This document shows positions 11,808-22,235 of a stretch of DNA of 64,000 bases, in pieces (position 1 is the stretch's first letter; each line of letters opens with the position of its first letter). Location: the NCBI RefSeq assembly GCF_963678635.1, contig NC_087068.1, forward strand, positions 34,483,436 through 34,547,435, read 5' to 3'. A program made the position numbers and the translations under genes. This stretch comes from Symsagittifera roscoffensis (taxonomy: Eukaryota; Xenacoelomorpha; Acoela; Convolutidae). The notes below the pieces were generated by a model. That model searched no databases. It had not been told where the DNA came from and saw nothing but the letters and a program-made list of their open reading frames with translations.

Positions 11808-13908
11808 TTCAAACGTCTTTTGGAATTGAGGCGCCAGGTATGTGTCATTGGGGTCCGGTGTCGTATTTCTTGCTTAAGCAGGCGAGCTGACTCGGGTTGG
11901 AGCTACCACTTCGTTTGGTTTGAAAAGCTCCTGATGCTTAGCTTTATCAGTCGTCTCGGCGTTCATCATAGGTAGGACATCCGGTGACAACTTGCTCACC
12001 CTCGCTTCCTAAACCTCCTTTCTGTGCCTTATCTCCTCTTTCTTGAGAGTCATTTTTCCTATTCCAATCATCACGCTTTTACCCATTCTTTTTGTGTTCG
12101 TTGAGCTTTGCGCACAACACTTGTCAGTTTTTATCTATCTTCTCTAGAGTTTCTTTGGTTTCCACCGTCTGTATTTCATTTTCGTTCATTGCACACCTTC
12201 ATTGACGGGGGAGCTGTAGTTAATCAGTCCGCAGAAGGCTAAGGGCCCGTCCCATCGCCTGATCTCTTCGATCCGAAGAGAGGCTGTGCAGATGTCTTGG
12301 GGCGGACTGCAATAGGCATCTCCTCTAATCTGTAATCCCTATGTTCGCCTAATCCTGGCTCACGAGCAAGTCGTGACCAGACATCTCCCCACGTCTTCAT
12401 CGCATCGGCCTGTTTCTGCTTCTTTCGGCAGTACGGGACTCGCCGAAAGCTAACATCAACACTATTTCTGTGGGGCGGTCCCCGGGGCCTTCTCGTCGCA
12501 TCGCAGGAGTGCGACGGTGAAGATTGCCAGCTCCGGATCCTCCAGCTCAAACTTGCAATCTACCAAGCGCTGATAGCCGTTCCAGAGCCGTTCCTAGACT
12601 CGCTCTGGTGAAGTCCTTTCAGATCATTCGTGTCGCTCATTCTCTTTCGTCTTTTCAGTATAGATGTGTCTCTTCAATTTCAATTTCAATAAACAATAAT
12701 ATGACCCACTATCACCTAAAAGACAGGTCTCAACTTACAAGCTATCTTTTCTCCACATTAAGACATTATCCACATCTCTTGAAAGCAGTCTAAGGATTTT
12801 TTCTTTTTTTATCTACAAGTTAGCAAAAAGTTGGATCGTTCACCTTCATATATGTCAATGTAAATTGATTAGTCACTGTCACCTTTAGCGCCTGGATTAG
12901 TCCAGAACACAATCAAATAACCATCACATAACCATAATCTTACACTTAACGCAAAATAAAACAATATTACACACACATGATTTATACACAAAAAAACGCA
13001 ATACGTAACACTTACCCTAAACCTAAATCCTAATATTCTCAAAAACTAAACCTAGCAGAAAGCTCCCAATCTTAATAAAAGATCTCCTAACCTTAATCTT
13101 GGAGTTAGCATATGCTCAGGGAGTACTACTTATGCTAGTAGAATTCTATATCCGTTTCCGAGAAAACCACATGCACTAGAGCATATAGCTCTCTGGGATG
13201 TACTTTTCCCCTATTGGAATCTTGGAACGATAAGAAGAGCGTGGTCTCTCCACTCTTGACTATGAAATTTTTGAGCCGAGTTAGTGCCTGCACTAAAAAT
13301 TCATATTTCACGTGTTTCCTATCAGTGGCCTTAGTTACCAAAAAACACAAGTATTTCCCCGTTATCTGTGATGCAACAGAAGGCAGCGCTATCGTCCCTC
13401 CTACACATGGCGTCTGTTTCCATAAAAAAGTCGATATAATTATACTCTCTTTTCAAGTCTGGAGCTAGTGTTTTCTTACAACATACATCCGCAGTTATTG
13501 CTGTAGCGCACGTACATTCCGTGAGTAAAAAAGCATTGTCGGTCCCAACAAGGCTGTTCGAGTACCAATTTGGTGGGTCGACATATGACTCGAAAATTTG
13601 TCCAAAGGGCGGTTTTTCAATGTTTTCTCACCCTGTTTCCATTTCCCCTCCCGATTTCGATATTTTTATCATAAGATTTTTGGTGCGGATGAATTCCCGG
13701 ACCAAAATATCCATCAACGTTCCCGTCGATTGCCCAAGATTGAGCAGACCGAGGTTGGATTTGAGAACGCACAAGGGGCCATTTGAAGCGGTCCAGTCTG
13801 ACTCAGTGTTGTCGTTACTGATGAATTTGATGCTTGACTGATCGACATCTTGTATCGTCAGTTTTGTCTCTTTTGGCACTGCAGATGATTATGGAGCCAT
13901 TCGAGCAC
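11808..13908 (-). repeat. 2.1-kb tandem repeat, copy 2 (chimeric)
   Basis: Same content as copy 1: macro remnant 13,575-13,135, spacer, and a start of the last ORF with the same open stretch at 12,550-12,239. It agrees with copy 3 at the diagnostic sites from its start to the equivalent of about 11,500. It then agrees with copy 1 at the sites equivalent to 11,625-11,785, such as CCCGTCGATTG where copy 3 has CCCATCGATCG. The break lies in a gap of about 120 bases. Confidence 0.95.
13135..13575 (-). pseudogene. Macro-domain-like region, copy 2
   Basis: The upstream frame reads SLVGTDNAFLLTECTCATAI, ADVCCKKTLAPDLKREYNYI and METDAMCRRDDSA. A frameshift then leads to CFLVTKATDRKHVKYEFLV, ALTRLKNFIVKSGETTLFL, VHPRELYALVHVVFSETDIE and a stop at 13,135. 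The last segment (VHVVFSETDIE) matches the final helix and strand (EVF..TDI) of OARD1-like macro domains. The arrangement DV..K.TLA.DLK..Y recalls their ligand loop (RMGAGIA..FK..F), but the glycines that contact ADP-ribose are not preserved. A macro fold seems likely and activity unlikely. Confidence 0.55.
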
Positions 13909-16009
13909 TTCAAACGTCTTTTGGAATTGAGGCGCCAGGTATGTGTCATTGGGGTCCGGTGTCGTATTTCTTGCTTAAGCAGGCGAGCTGACTCGGGTTG
14001 GAGCTACCACTTCGTTTGGTTTGAAAAGCTCCTGATGCTTAGCTTTATCAGTCGTCTCGGCGTTCATCATAGGTAGGACATCCGGTGACAACTTGCTCAC
14101 CCTCGCTTCCTAAACCTCCTTTCTGTGCCTTATCTCCTCTTTCTTGAGAGTCATTTTTCCTATTCCAATCATCACGCTTTTACCCATTCTTTTTGTGTTC
14201 GTTGAGCTTTGCGCACAACACTTGTCAGTTTTTATCTATCTTCTCTAGAGTTTCTTTGGTTTCCACCGTCTGTATTTCATTTTCGTTCATTGCACACCTT
14301 CATTGACGGGGGAGCTGTAGTTAATCAGTCCGCAGAATGCTAAGGGCCCGTCCCATCGCCTGATCTCTTCGATCCGAAGAGAGGCTGTGCAGATGTCTTG
14401 GGGCGGACTGCAATAGGCATCTCCTCTAATCTGTAATCCCTATGTTCGCCTAATCCTGGCTCACGAGCAAGTCGTGACCAGACATCTCCCCACGTCTTCA
14501 TCGCATCGGCCTGTTTCTGCTTCTTTCGGCAGTACGGGACTCGCCGAAAGCTAACATCAACACTATTTCTGTGGGGCGGTCCCCGGGGCCTTCTCGTCGC
14601 ATCGCAGGAGTGCGACGGTGAAGATTGCCAGCTCCGGATCCTCCAGCTCAAACTTGCAATCTACCAAGCGCTGATAGCCGTTCCAGAGCCGTTCCTAGAC
14701 TCGCTCTGGTGAAGTCCTTTCAGATCATTCGTGTCGCTCATTCTCTTTCGTCTTTTCAGTATAGATGTGTCTCTTCAATTTCAATTTCAATAAACAATAA
14801 TATGACCCACTATCACCTAAAAGACAGGTCTCAACTTACAAGCTATCTTTTCTCCACATTAAGACATTATCCACATCTCTTGAAAGCAGTCTAAGGATTT
14901 TTTCTTTTTTTATCTACAAGTTAGCAAAAAGTTGGATCGTTCACCTTCATATATGTCAATGTAAATTGATTAGTCACTGTCACCTTTAGCGCCTGGATTA
15001 GTCCAGAACACAATCAAATAACCATCACATAACCATAATCTTACACTTAACGCAAAATAAAACAATATTACACACACATGATTTATACACAAAAAAACGC
15101 AATACGTAACACTTACCCTAAACCTAAATCCTAATATTCTCAAAAACTAAACCTAGCAGAAAGCTCCCAATCTTAATAAAAGATCTCCTAACCTTAATCT
15201 TGGAGTTAGCATATGCTCAGGGAGTACTACTTATGCTAGTAGAATTCTATATCCGTTTCCGAGAAAACCACATGCACTAGAGCATATAGCTCTCTGGGAT
15301 GTACTTTTCCCCTATTGGAATCTTGGAACGATAAGAAGAGCGTGGTCTCTCCACTCTTGACTATGAAATTTTTGAGCCGAGTTAGTGCCTGCACTAAAAA
15401 TTCATATTTCACGTGTTTCCTATCAGTGGCCTTAGTTACCAAAAAACACAAGTATTTCCCCGTTATCTGTGATGCAACAGAAGGCAGCGCTATCGTCCCT
15501 CCTACACATGGCGTCTGTTTCCATAAAAAAGTCGATATAATTATACTCTCTTTTCAAGTCTGGAGCTAGTGTTTTCTTACAACATACATCCGCAGTTATT
15601 GCTGTAGCGCACGTACATTCCGTGAGTAAAAAAGCATTGTCGGTCCCAACAAGGCTGTTCGAGTACCAATTTGGTGGGTCGACATATGACTCGAAAATTT
15701 GTCCAAAGGGCGGTTTTTCAATGTTTTCTCACCCTGTTTCCATTTCCCCTCCCGATTTCGATATTTTTATCATAAGATTTTTGGTGCGGATGAATTCCCG
15801 GACCAAAATATCCATCAACGTTCCCATCGATCGCCCAAGATTGAGCAGACGGAGGTTGGATTTGAGAACGCACAAGGGGCCATTTGAAGCGGTCCAGTCT
15901 GACTCAGTGTTGTCGTTACTGATGAATTTGATGCTGGACTGATCGACATCTTGTATCGTCAGTTTTGTCTCTTTTGGCACTGCAAATGATTATGGAGCCA
16001 TTCGAGCAC
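13909..16009 (-). repeat. 2.1-kb tandem repeat, copy 3
   Basis: Third copy: macro remnant 15,676-15,236, spacer, and ORF start with the open stretch 14,651-14,340. At its right end it joins directly to the acidic linker downstream of integrase (16,010 onward), so it keeps the natural upstream junction with pol. Very few differences separate it from copy 2 over most of its length, so the expansion is recent compared with the decay of the element. Confidence 0.95.
15236..15676 (-). pseudogene. Macro-domain-like region, copy 3
   Basis: Essentially the same sequence and the same frameshift as copy 2, ending in VVFSETDIEFY and a stop at 15,236. Its upstream side is joined through the remainder of the repeat to the acidic linker and the integrase C-terminal domain. 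It therefore marks where pol originally ended: integrase, linker, macro domain, stop. Confidence 0.55.
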
Positions 16010-16565
16010 TCGCAAATTTGTCAACTCTTGATCATGCATTTTTCCACCCTTTCCGTTTCCGATCGATCGTCGATTCAGTCTATTTCTGTATGGTTGACCA
16101 GGTCAATTTTCTGAGAGAGCATTATCTGATCCAGACCCACTACTGAGTCCGTCATATTGTCGAGGGCAATTCTTTCTACAACCAAATCCTCACCGTACGG
16201 GTTGTTTTTCTTCTTGTGTCTTCACCTCTTGATCTTTCGCGTCTCCATGGTCGAGGGGAAGTCAGGTTCTACTCCTTTATCATTTTTGATCTGCTGTGGG
16301 AAGTCCCTGCCCTTTTCGGTATATTGCAGGGTTTCATCATCAACCTCCACCCGCTCGGTTAACTCCAGGTCAAGTGGCAGATCACAGTCATCTATCACCT
16401 CAAACCCGTCGTTTTTGTCGCGTGTGCCTCTCTCATTCAGCTCGCAGGCCTGGTCAAACATCAAGTAGTCCTCATAATGCATGTCAGCCGGAATGCACCA
16501 GTTCTCCAGTGAGGCATTGTGCGGTTTGATATTCTCGTAATGAGATGTCCGTCCGGTGCTCAACC
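16010..16565 (-). pseudogene. pol: Pol C-terminal linker after integrase
   Basis: Open from 16,563 to 16,222 and continuing in another frame to about 16,010. It begins with YRLSTGRTSHYENIKPHN (about 16,575-16,520), which has the pattern that ends Ty3/gypsy integrases (YR....R...VHFDRLKPY). An acidic stretch of about 90 residues follows, with ADMHYEDYLMFDQACELNE and FEVIDDCDLPLDLELTERVE. Next comes NPYGEDLVVERIALDNMTD in a shifted frame. The reading therefore runs from the integrase C-terminal domain into the linker without a gap, and on into the macro repeat. Confidence 0.6.
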
Positions 16566-16802
16566 TATAAAAACAACTGTTGCACTTTAGTTATTTGAAA
16601 TAAGCCACGTCATTTTTCAGCAAATTTTGGTTCCCTTAACATAGTCCCCCGCCGAGTTTGTTTTGGAGTCAGCGGTCCTATCATCGAATCTCCTTTTCTG
16701 CCTAAGTTGGGCATGCTCTGTGTTTTGCCACACAATCATTCAATCTTATTGTCTTTTGATCACGCCACGTACCACGCCACGGGGCGTTTAACGGTGAGTT
16801 TT

Positions 16803-17440
16803 CTAGTGGCCTGTGAACATCATGTGTGGGCTGATTCCCGTAGTTGAGTGTTCAGTACTATTGTACGCGCCCATCACCTCCAGAAAGTGCTTTTCCCAGT
16901 CGATCATATATCGTGAGCAACAAACCCTCAACATGGAACCTAGTGTGCAATTTTGCCTCTCGACCAGGTCATTCGTCTGCGGGTGATAAGCGGTCGAGTG
17001 GGTTTGCGCCACTTCCGACCCCTTCGTAAACTCATTCTGAGATCACCGATGAATGCTTTCTCCTTGTCTGACTGGAATGTGATTGGGCAGAGGTGTCTAG
17101 CAATCCAGACAATTTTAAAAGGGTCACTGCTGATGCTGTCAAGCAGGGGACTGCCGCTGCGTATTTGATCGACCATTACCAGCACTTGGTTATAACCTGT
17201 GGCTGTCATGCTGATTTTCTGATGATCGTTTTGCAGCGCATCGTTGAATTCTGACGATTCAATTGTCAACAGAGAAAATCTCAGCCTCCTAGTGGTCCTT
17301 CGCTTGCTGACATGACAGACATGCAGAAATCCAATTTTCACACAGGCCTTATTCAAGCCAGGCCATTCAAGCCGCTGCTGTATCCGGTTTTTCACTTTGT
17401 CCACGCCTTCATGGCACATCTGGTCGTGTGAGTGAACCAA
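16803..17440 (-). pseudogene. pol: Ty3/gypsy integrase (frameshifted)
   Basis: Two overlapping minus frames cover most of an integrase. The first (17,440-16,940) has an H2C2-like N-terminal zinc-binding region (VHSHDQMCHEGVDKV then EWPGL and LHVCHVSKRRT, one cysteine apparently lost). It then has DALQNDHQKISMTATGYNQV with the first acidic residue of the catalytic triad, and ITFQSDKEKAFIGDL with the second. The second frame (17,012-16,803) gives THSTAYHPQTNDLVERQN with the third (E), then MIDWEKHFLEVMGAYNSTEH and GISPHMMFTGH. This is the standard order for integrases that insert cDNA of LTR retrotransposons. A frameshift between D2 and E makes it non-functional. Confidence 0.9.
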
Positions 17441-18339
17441 TAATTCAGTTTGATACAGCTGTGGTGGGATTATCGAATTATTTACTTAAAGGACTGTGTC
17501 TTCTTCTTTACGCTTGCAGGCCACAATCCCGTCGTTGTTCATGTAAAATTGCTTCAGGATCTTATAGCTATCGTCTTCCAGATCACCTGTGTCGGGTCCT
17601 CCGTTTTCAGTCCATCTCTTTAAATTATTCGTCATCTTGTATTTGGCTGAGCCCTTAAAAGATGCGACAGTCGGTGCCTGGCTTTCAAATATGTCTTCAT
17701 CACATTTAGTGGTCCGCTAATTATTTCCGGAGCAGGGGCATCGTGCATCATTTTAACACAACACACGGTCCATCGCAGCGTGCGGGAGTAGTCTAGTCGG
17801 ACGCTTCGACACTGCTATCAGCCTCTGCATGGTTTCCGTTCGTTCATGATCCTGCCTTTCAACATTTCTGTGGTGCAGATCGCGTAGCTTCTGTGTGACA
17901 TCAGGTTCTGCGTTTTGTTCACCGTTGTGTTCAGCAGAGCTATATTATTGATTACTAGCCCGGTAAGTTCTTGTTGCACCAGATTGAGCGCACAAAAAAG
18001 TCCAATGCACCCGGATCACTTTTTGCCAATACATTTTTCTCGGCAGCTCTTTCAACAGGAAGTGCGGAAAACTCTTGGTATGGGTTTCCGTGAATTGTCA
18101 AGCCATCTTTTGAGTGGCAGTTTAACATAGGTGTCTTTGTCCGGAAAAGAAAAACCATCCTTAATCTCTATCTGGTTAGCTTGCTTCTCTTCCAATCGCT
18201 CGTAAAACTACGTCTTTTTACTGAGGCTGTCGTTATTTTGGTGTTGGACACGGGTTTGGTGCTCTATGATCATGTGATAGCTATTCAAGCGTACTATTCA
18301 GCGACTGACATGATTCTGTTCCATCGAATAAATTTTAAG
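17441..18339 (-). pseudogene. pol: RNase H to integrase connector, decayed
   Basis: Minus-strand coding debris lies between RNase H and integrase. One open piece (18,158-17,955) reads MLNCHSKDGLTIHGNPYQEF and PVERAAEKNVLAKSDPGALD. The remainder has several stops. I recognise no separate domain. This is where gypsy elements have the RNase H end and the spacer before the integrase zinc finger. Confidence 0.4.
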
Positions 18340-18620
18340 CCAAGCAAGAGCTTGATTGTCAACAAGCAATTTAAAGGGAGCACTCCTCAATTAGGCTCTA
18401 TACTTTTTCCACAAACATCTCCATCGTATTTGAACCGTGTTTCATCTCGGTGTCGCTTAGTAGAACTTGACTCCAAAAACCTTTGTGTCGGAGAAAAGTC
18501 CTCACATTTCATTTTTGTTCCTGTGGGAGTATGTCAGAGATAGCGAACACTGATGCGTTCGTGTTCAGCACAATCATTATTTTCTCGGTCGGCATTCCGA
18601 GGACTTGAGACTCACAAAGT
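18340..18620 (-). pseudogene. pol: RNase H remnant of the large Ty3/gypsy element
   Basis: After a frameshift at the end of RT, the minus strand reads IVLNTNASVFAISDILPQEQ. This corresponds to the first catalytic strand of gypsy RNase H (typically LDTDASDFAIGAVLSQ); the aspartates are changed to asparagine. A region resembling the following strand and helix continues in shifted frames (RTFLRHKGFWSQ). It is the expected neighbour of RT. The copy is inactive. Confidence 0.7.
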
Positions 18621-19570
18621 TCACGTTTGATGTTCTCAAAAGAGACCTGAGCCCCTCTTGCCCTTGTTCCGCATCAATTGCTGCAAATGGTTTATCTTGT
18701 CGGCATACCCTTTGATGATTTCTTGGTAGTAAATAGCGAGGCCGAGAAAGCTCATTAATTGTGTGACAATCTTCGGTGCCTTCCATGTCAGCACTGCTTC
18801 AACCGCTTCAGGGTCTGGTCTGACTCCGTGCTTGTCTAGGTACTTTAGTGAACCCCTCAGGACCTCGCACTTCGACGGTTTACATTTCAGGCTTGCCTGC
18901 TTCATGCAATAGAAAACTTCGTCTAGGCTTTCTATGTGGCTCTCCAAGGTTGGTGTAGTGAAAACGACGTCATCAACGTAACACATTATGAGGTCTCCAT
19001 ACTTCTTTAATACATTTGTGAGTGCCTGGGCCATCAATCGTTGAAATGTAGCTGTCGCGTTGCATTGACCAAATGGTAATGTTTTCCACTGGAGAAGTTC
19101 TAGCTCGCACGCGGAGGCCGTTTTCTCTCGATAATGTTTCCTGATGGGCACTTGCCAGAACGCAGAACGCAAATCCAACTTCGTGAAGAACTTTGCGTCT
19201 ACCAACTTCGAGAGACTTTCATCGATGCGAGGGATCGAGTTTGCATCTTTTATCTCAACTGCGTTCAAGTAGCGGAAATTGCAACAAAACTTAGTTTGTC
19301 CTCCTTTATTCTTGGCCATGAACACGCCACAGGCCTACGGTGAATTTTTTGGTTCGATCATATCAAATTCCATCAACATGTCAATCTCTTTCCTACAGGC
19401 CTCCGACTTGGTGGATTCATTTTCCTAGCTCCTAAACTGTGAGCTACCGAGTCCTCCTCTACAAATAATTCATGCTCTACAAAAATGCAGCAATCTATGT
19501 CTGCATTGTGTTTCGAAAAAACATCTGCGTTCCGATTCAACACTTCCCTAAGGGAGTCCAGTTCCTTATC
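18621..19570 (-). pseudogene. pol: Ty3/gypsy reverse transcriptase
   Basis: The best-preserved part of the large element. The minus frame 19,325-18,636 is open for 229 codons. It shows KNKGGQTKFCCNFRYLNAVE, IKDANSIPRIDESLSKL, the palm motif FFTKLDLRSAFWQVPIRK, LPFGQCNATATFQRLM, the catalytic YVDD box (DLIMCYVDDVVF), SLKCKPSKCEVLRGSLKYL and GVRPDPEAVEAVLTWKAP with MSFLGLAIYYQEIIKGYA. This is the full finger-palm-thumb order of Ty3/gypsy RTs. The N-terminal approach lies upstream in shifted frames (NRNADVFSKHNADIDCC, 19,570-19,430). It copies the element RNA into cDNA. Catalytic aspartates are present, but the region around it carries stops and frameshifts. Confidence 0.95.
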
Positions 19571-20164
19571 ATTTTTTTCTTTCAGCTGCTCTATCTCGGG
19601 TAGGATTGCTTCTAATTCTTTCTCTGTCTGTCAGTTTCTCAAGTAAACAGTAAATCGAACAAGTAAACAGTCCATCTTCTGTATCTTTTTTCCATAGAAA
19701 ACACTTTCTTAAAGACTTCATTTTATTTTCTCTCTTAAACATACATTGCTTGATAGCAAGTGATGGACACTCAGTCACTTTTAACCTGCTTCTTCCGAGG
19801 TATTGCTTAGCCAAGCTTCTTTCCAATTTGTTTCGTCACCAATGTTGCCTTTGTTTTCAAGCACACACTCACACATAGTCCTCTCTGAGTAAGTGAGAAG
19901 CTTCTTCCTAAAATGTCGCCAGTACAGCTTGAATCGGTTTCAATCTAGCTTTTCGATCTTAAGAAATTGCCACCTTTGCTTGATTTATCAAAATTTTATT
20001 AAGAAGTTTTTTTTTCAAAATTCCTCACTGGGTCCTTAATTCGTTGAGGTTAATTTCGGCATCAAAATTTAGCAAAAAATCGCGTCATTAAAAGACCTGG
20101 TCAGATTCGTCAGGTTTTTGACATCCAGAAAGCTCATCAAAGATGCCTTCCTCCCAATTGCAGT
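19571..20164 (-). pseudogene. Protease to RT spacer, decayed
   Basis: One minus piece is open for 85 codons (19,826-19,569, Lys-rich, no known motif). Towards 20,160 the frame continues from the protease with decayed strands. From 19,860 to 20,100 little protein-like sequence is left. No separate gene is supported. Confidence 0.35.
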
Positions 20165-20420
20165 GAGATGAATTGTGTCCTTCCGGCCACATAATTTGCA
20201 CCGTGGTTGGCCGCGGCCAGCCTGACATTAGTTGGTATCAAATCCGACATTATGAAGCCCATGTCGGTCGAGGTGCTAGTGGGCATGACACTGACCACCG
20301 CCTAGGTGTCAAGCAATCCCTTTCCGCAGAGATGCCTGCCCTGCACGTCCAGTACGTGTGCTGCTAGATCGGCATCGCAGTCTTTGTGGACTGCGTACTG
20401 CTCAAGCATGTTATTGAATC
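20165..20420 (-). pseudogene. pol: Retropepsin (aspartic protease) of the large element
   Basis: The minus strand reads GRHLCGKGLLDT, a stop, AVVSVMPTSTSTDMGFI, SDLIPTNVRLAAANHGANYV and GRTQFISLQLGG. LLDT.A.VSVMP is the active-site strand of retropepsins (DTGA or DSGA), and the later LQLGG region fits the second half of the small protease. In this copy the glycine of the D-T-G triad is a stop codon (TAG), so the enzyme is dead. It lies just before RT, as in gag-pol polyproteins. Confidence 0.75.
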
Positions 20421-21250
20421 CAGTTCGTCACAGTTTGAGGTCCTCTTGTGCGATGTAGATCCTACCTACTTGATCACGTGCATTTGTCACGTGAGCTTTC
20501 ATCAGAACTGGGTATGGACCATAATGTCCTTTCATAATGTCCATTTACCCTCATCAGCCTCGGCCCACCTGTTGTGAGTAGCGCTATCATAGCCCTAGTA
20601 TCCAACTTAAGATCTTTTTCGCTCAAGTAATCCGTATAAAAATCCAATTGAACCAGGGTAATTTCAGACTGCCTACTCAAGTTCTTCACCACCTGATGAC
20701 CCGCAACCGAAATGATTGACATTAACTTGCTTCCCTCAAGTAACCTGTATAAAAATCCAATTGAACCAGGGTAATTTCAGACTGCCTATTCAAGTTCTTC
20801 ATCACCTGATGATCCGCAACCGAAATGATTGACATTAACTTGCTTCCCTCAAGTAATTTGTATAAAAATCCAATTGAACCAGGGTAATTTCAGACTGCCT
20901 ACTCAAGTTCTTCACCACCTGATGACCCGCAACCGAAATGATTGACATTAACTTGCTTCCGATGTTCTTCCCCGAGATGAACTTCAACTTCAATTCACTG
21001 CTCACTGGTTTCTCATTGTATTCTGCTTTCACGGACTTCTCCAAGGTATCCAGTTTCTCTCGAATTTTTCAGTATTTTTCAGTTCAGACATCACCCATTG
21101 TTAAACTTCTTTCGTAGATACTCTGGTTGAGCCTTCTGTAATGCGTTCCGATTCGCTAGGCCATAACCCACCATATGCGAATTAGCTGAGTTGGGCTTCA
21201 GGCTCAGGGCAATCGCATCATCTGGCAAGTTCTTTGCCTTCTTGGTTGTG
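20421..21250 (-). pseudogene. Gag C-terminus to protease region, decayed
   Basis: Minus-strand coding debris contains the 113-bp triplication at 20,622-20,960. Its best stretch (20,722-20,474) reads MSIISVAGHQVVKNLSRQSE and LVQLDFYTDYLSEKDLKLDT. Upstream of the triplication comes ELKLKFISGKNIGSKL (around 20,970-20,990). Joining one repeat copy to these gives a coherent sequence leading into the protease. I know no named domain here. Confidence 0.45.
20622..20960. repeat. 113-bp tandem triplication
   Basis: Three consecutive copies, starting at 20,622, 20,735 and 20,848, each begin CTCAAGTAA and end in TTGACATTAACTTGCTTCC. Few bases differ. The unit is not a multiple of three, so the extra copies disrupt the coding frame of the large element. 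Confidence 0.95.
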
Positions 21251-21583
21251 AAGGTGCCTTGTGACACCTCTTTCTTCGCGACTCTTCATGGCAGGGGTGC
21301 TTCGCATCTGCTACTGCATTCCAAAACTGAGTGCACCCTGATTTGAAGTGCCCTTCTACAAGAAACAACTTGGTCCAAATTTCATTATAAGCCTTTTCAC
21401 AAATTCCTTGAGTTCTTCATCCGTTACGTCCACGCCATCAAGGAAGTAGCCGAACGCCTTCACGCTTTGTCTATAACTGGAACAAGCTGACACGTGATGG
21501 TACAGCGAGCGACTACATGCGCATGACCTCTTTCTGTCCATGTCACGAGGTTTATACCAACATGAAACCGTGGTGGTATTCAT
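21251..21583 (-). pseudogene. gag: Gag nucleocapsid-like end of the large element
   Basis: The minus strand is open from 21,583 to 21,356, including VDVTDEELKEFVKRLIMKFG. It then passes by frameshift into a worn zinc-knuckle-like segment, CFLVEGHFKSGCTQFW (a C..GH....C pattern missing its first cysteine), followed by basic residues. It lies immediately left of the plus-strand LTR at 21,595. The other part of gag lies right of the nested element (26,169 onward), so this is probably the second half of a gag split by that insertion. Confidence 0.5.
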
Positions 21584-21594
21584 ACCACTATAGT

Positions 21595-22074
21595 TGTAGG
21601 GAAACGGAAGTTTCCTTGTTAGTAAATTGTATAGATCATAACGTGAACTAGTTTGGCAACGGCCATTGTTAATTTATAATGTCTGAGAACTATCAAGGCA
21701 TAAAATAACTTTGCGAAATTGCAAACGCCTTGACAGGCGGAAGAAAACTTCATTTTATATAGTGTCAGACAAAGTTGAAAAAAAAAGGTGCGAAAACCCG
21801 TGATCTGGATAAAATCAAAAAATACTCGGAATAAGGATAGAAACGGGGCAACCCGGGAACATCAAACAAGTTTTAGATTCAGAGCAACCAGTTGGTTTTT
21901 GAATCCTTCCTTGATAAACTCTTCAATGATAAATTCCTGTAATTTTCACATAAGTCTGCGGGACCAACTTTGAAAACAAACTTTAAAGCAGTTAAAAATA
22001 ATTCGAATTTTCAGTTCAACTTATACTCAATACCTGTTTGCTTCCGAGAAAGCACGTGTTGGGCTGATGCTACA
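21595..22074 (+). repeat. 5' LTR of the nested element
   Basis: About 480 bases that recur at 25,681 and 32,994. It starts TGTAGGGAAACGGAAG and ends GATGCTACA, so its tips form the inverted repeat TGTAG/CTACA expected of an LTR. Gag follows about 160 bases downstream. A primer-binding site should begin just after 22,074 (GCGGCGACAGAGAAAAC), but I cannot assign its tRNA. Confidence 0.85.
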
Positions 22075-22235
22075 GCGGCGACAGAGAAAACAACAAGAGT
22101 CAGGAGGTAAAAGCGGATAAACTGTAGTTGGAGGGACATAAAACGTTATTTCAAGCTAAAAACAGCGATTAAGACCTAGAAAAACTCCAACTACTGCGAT
22201 AACTTGATAAATAATTGAGTAGCGTGGGGATTAAG

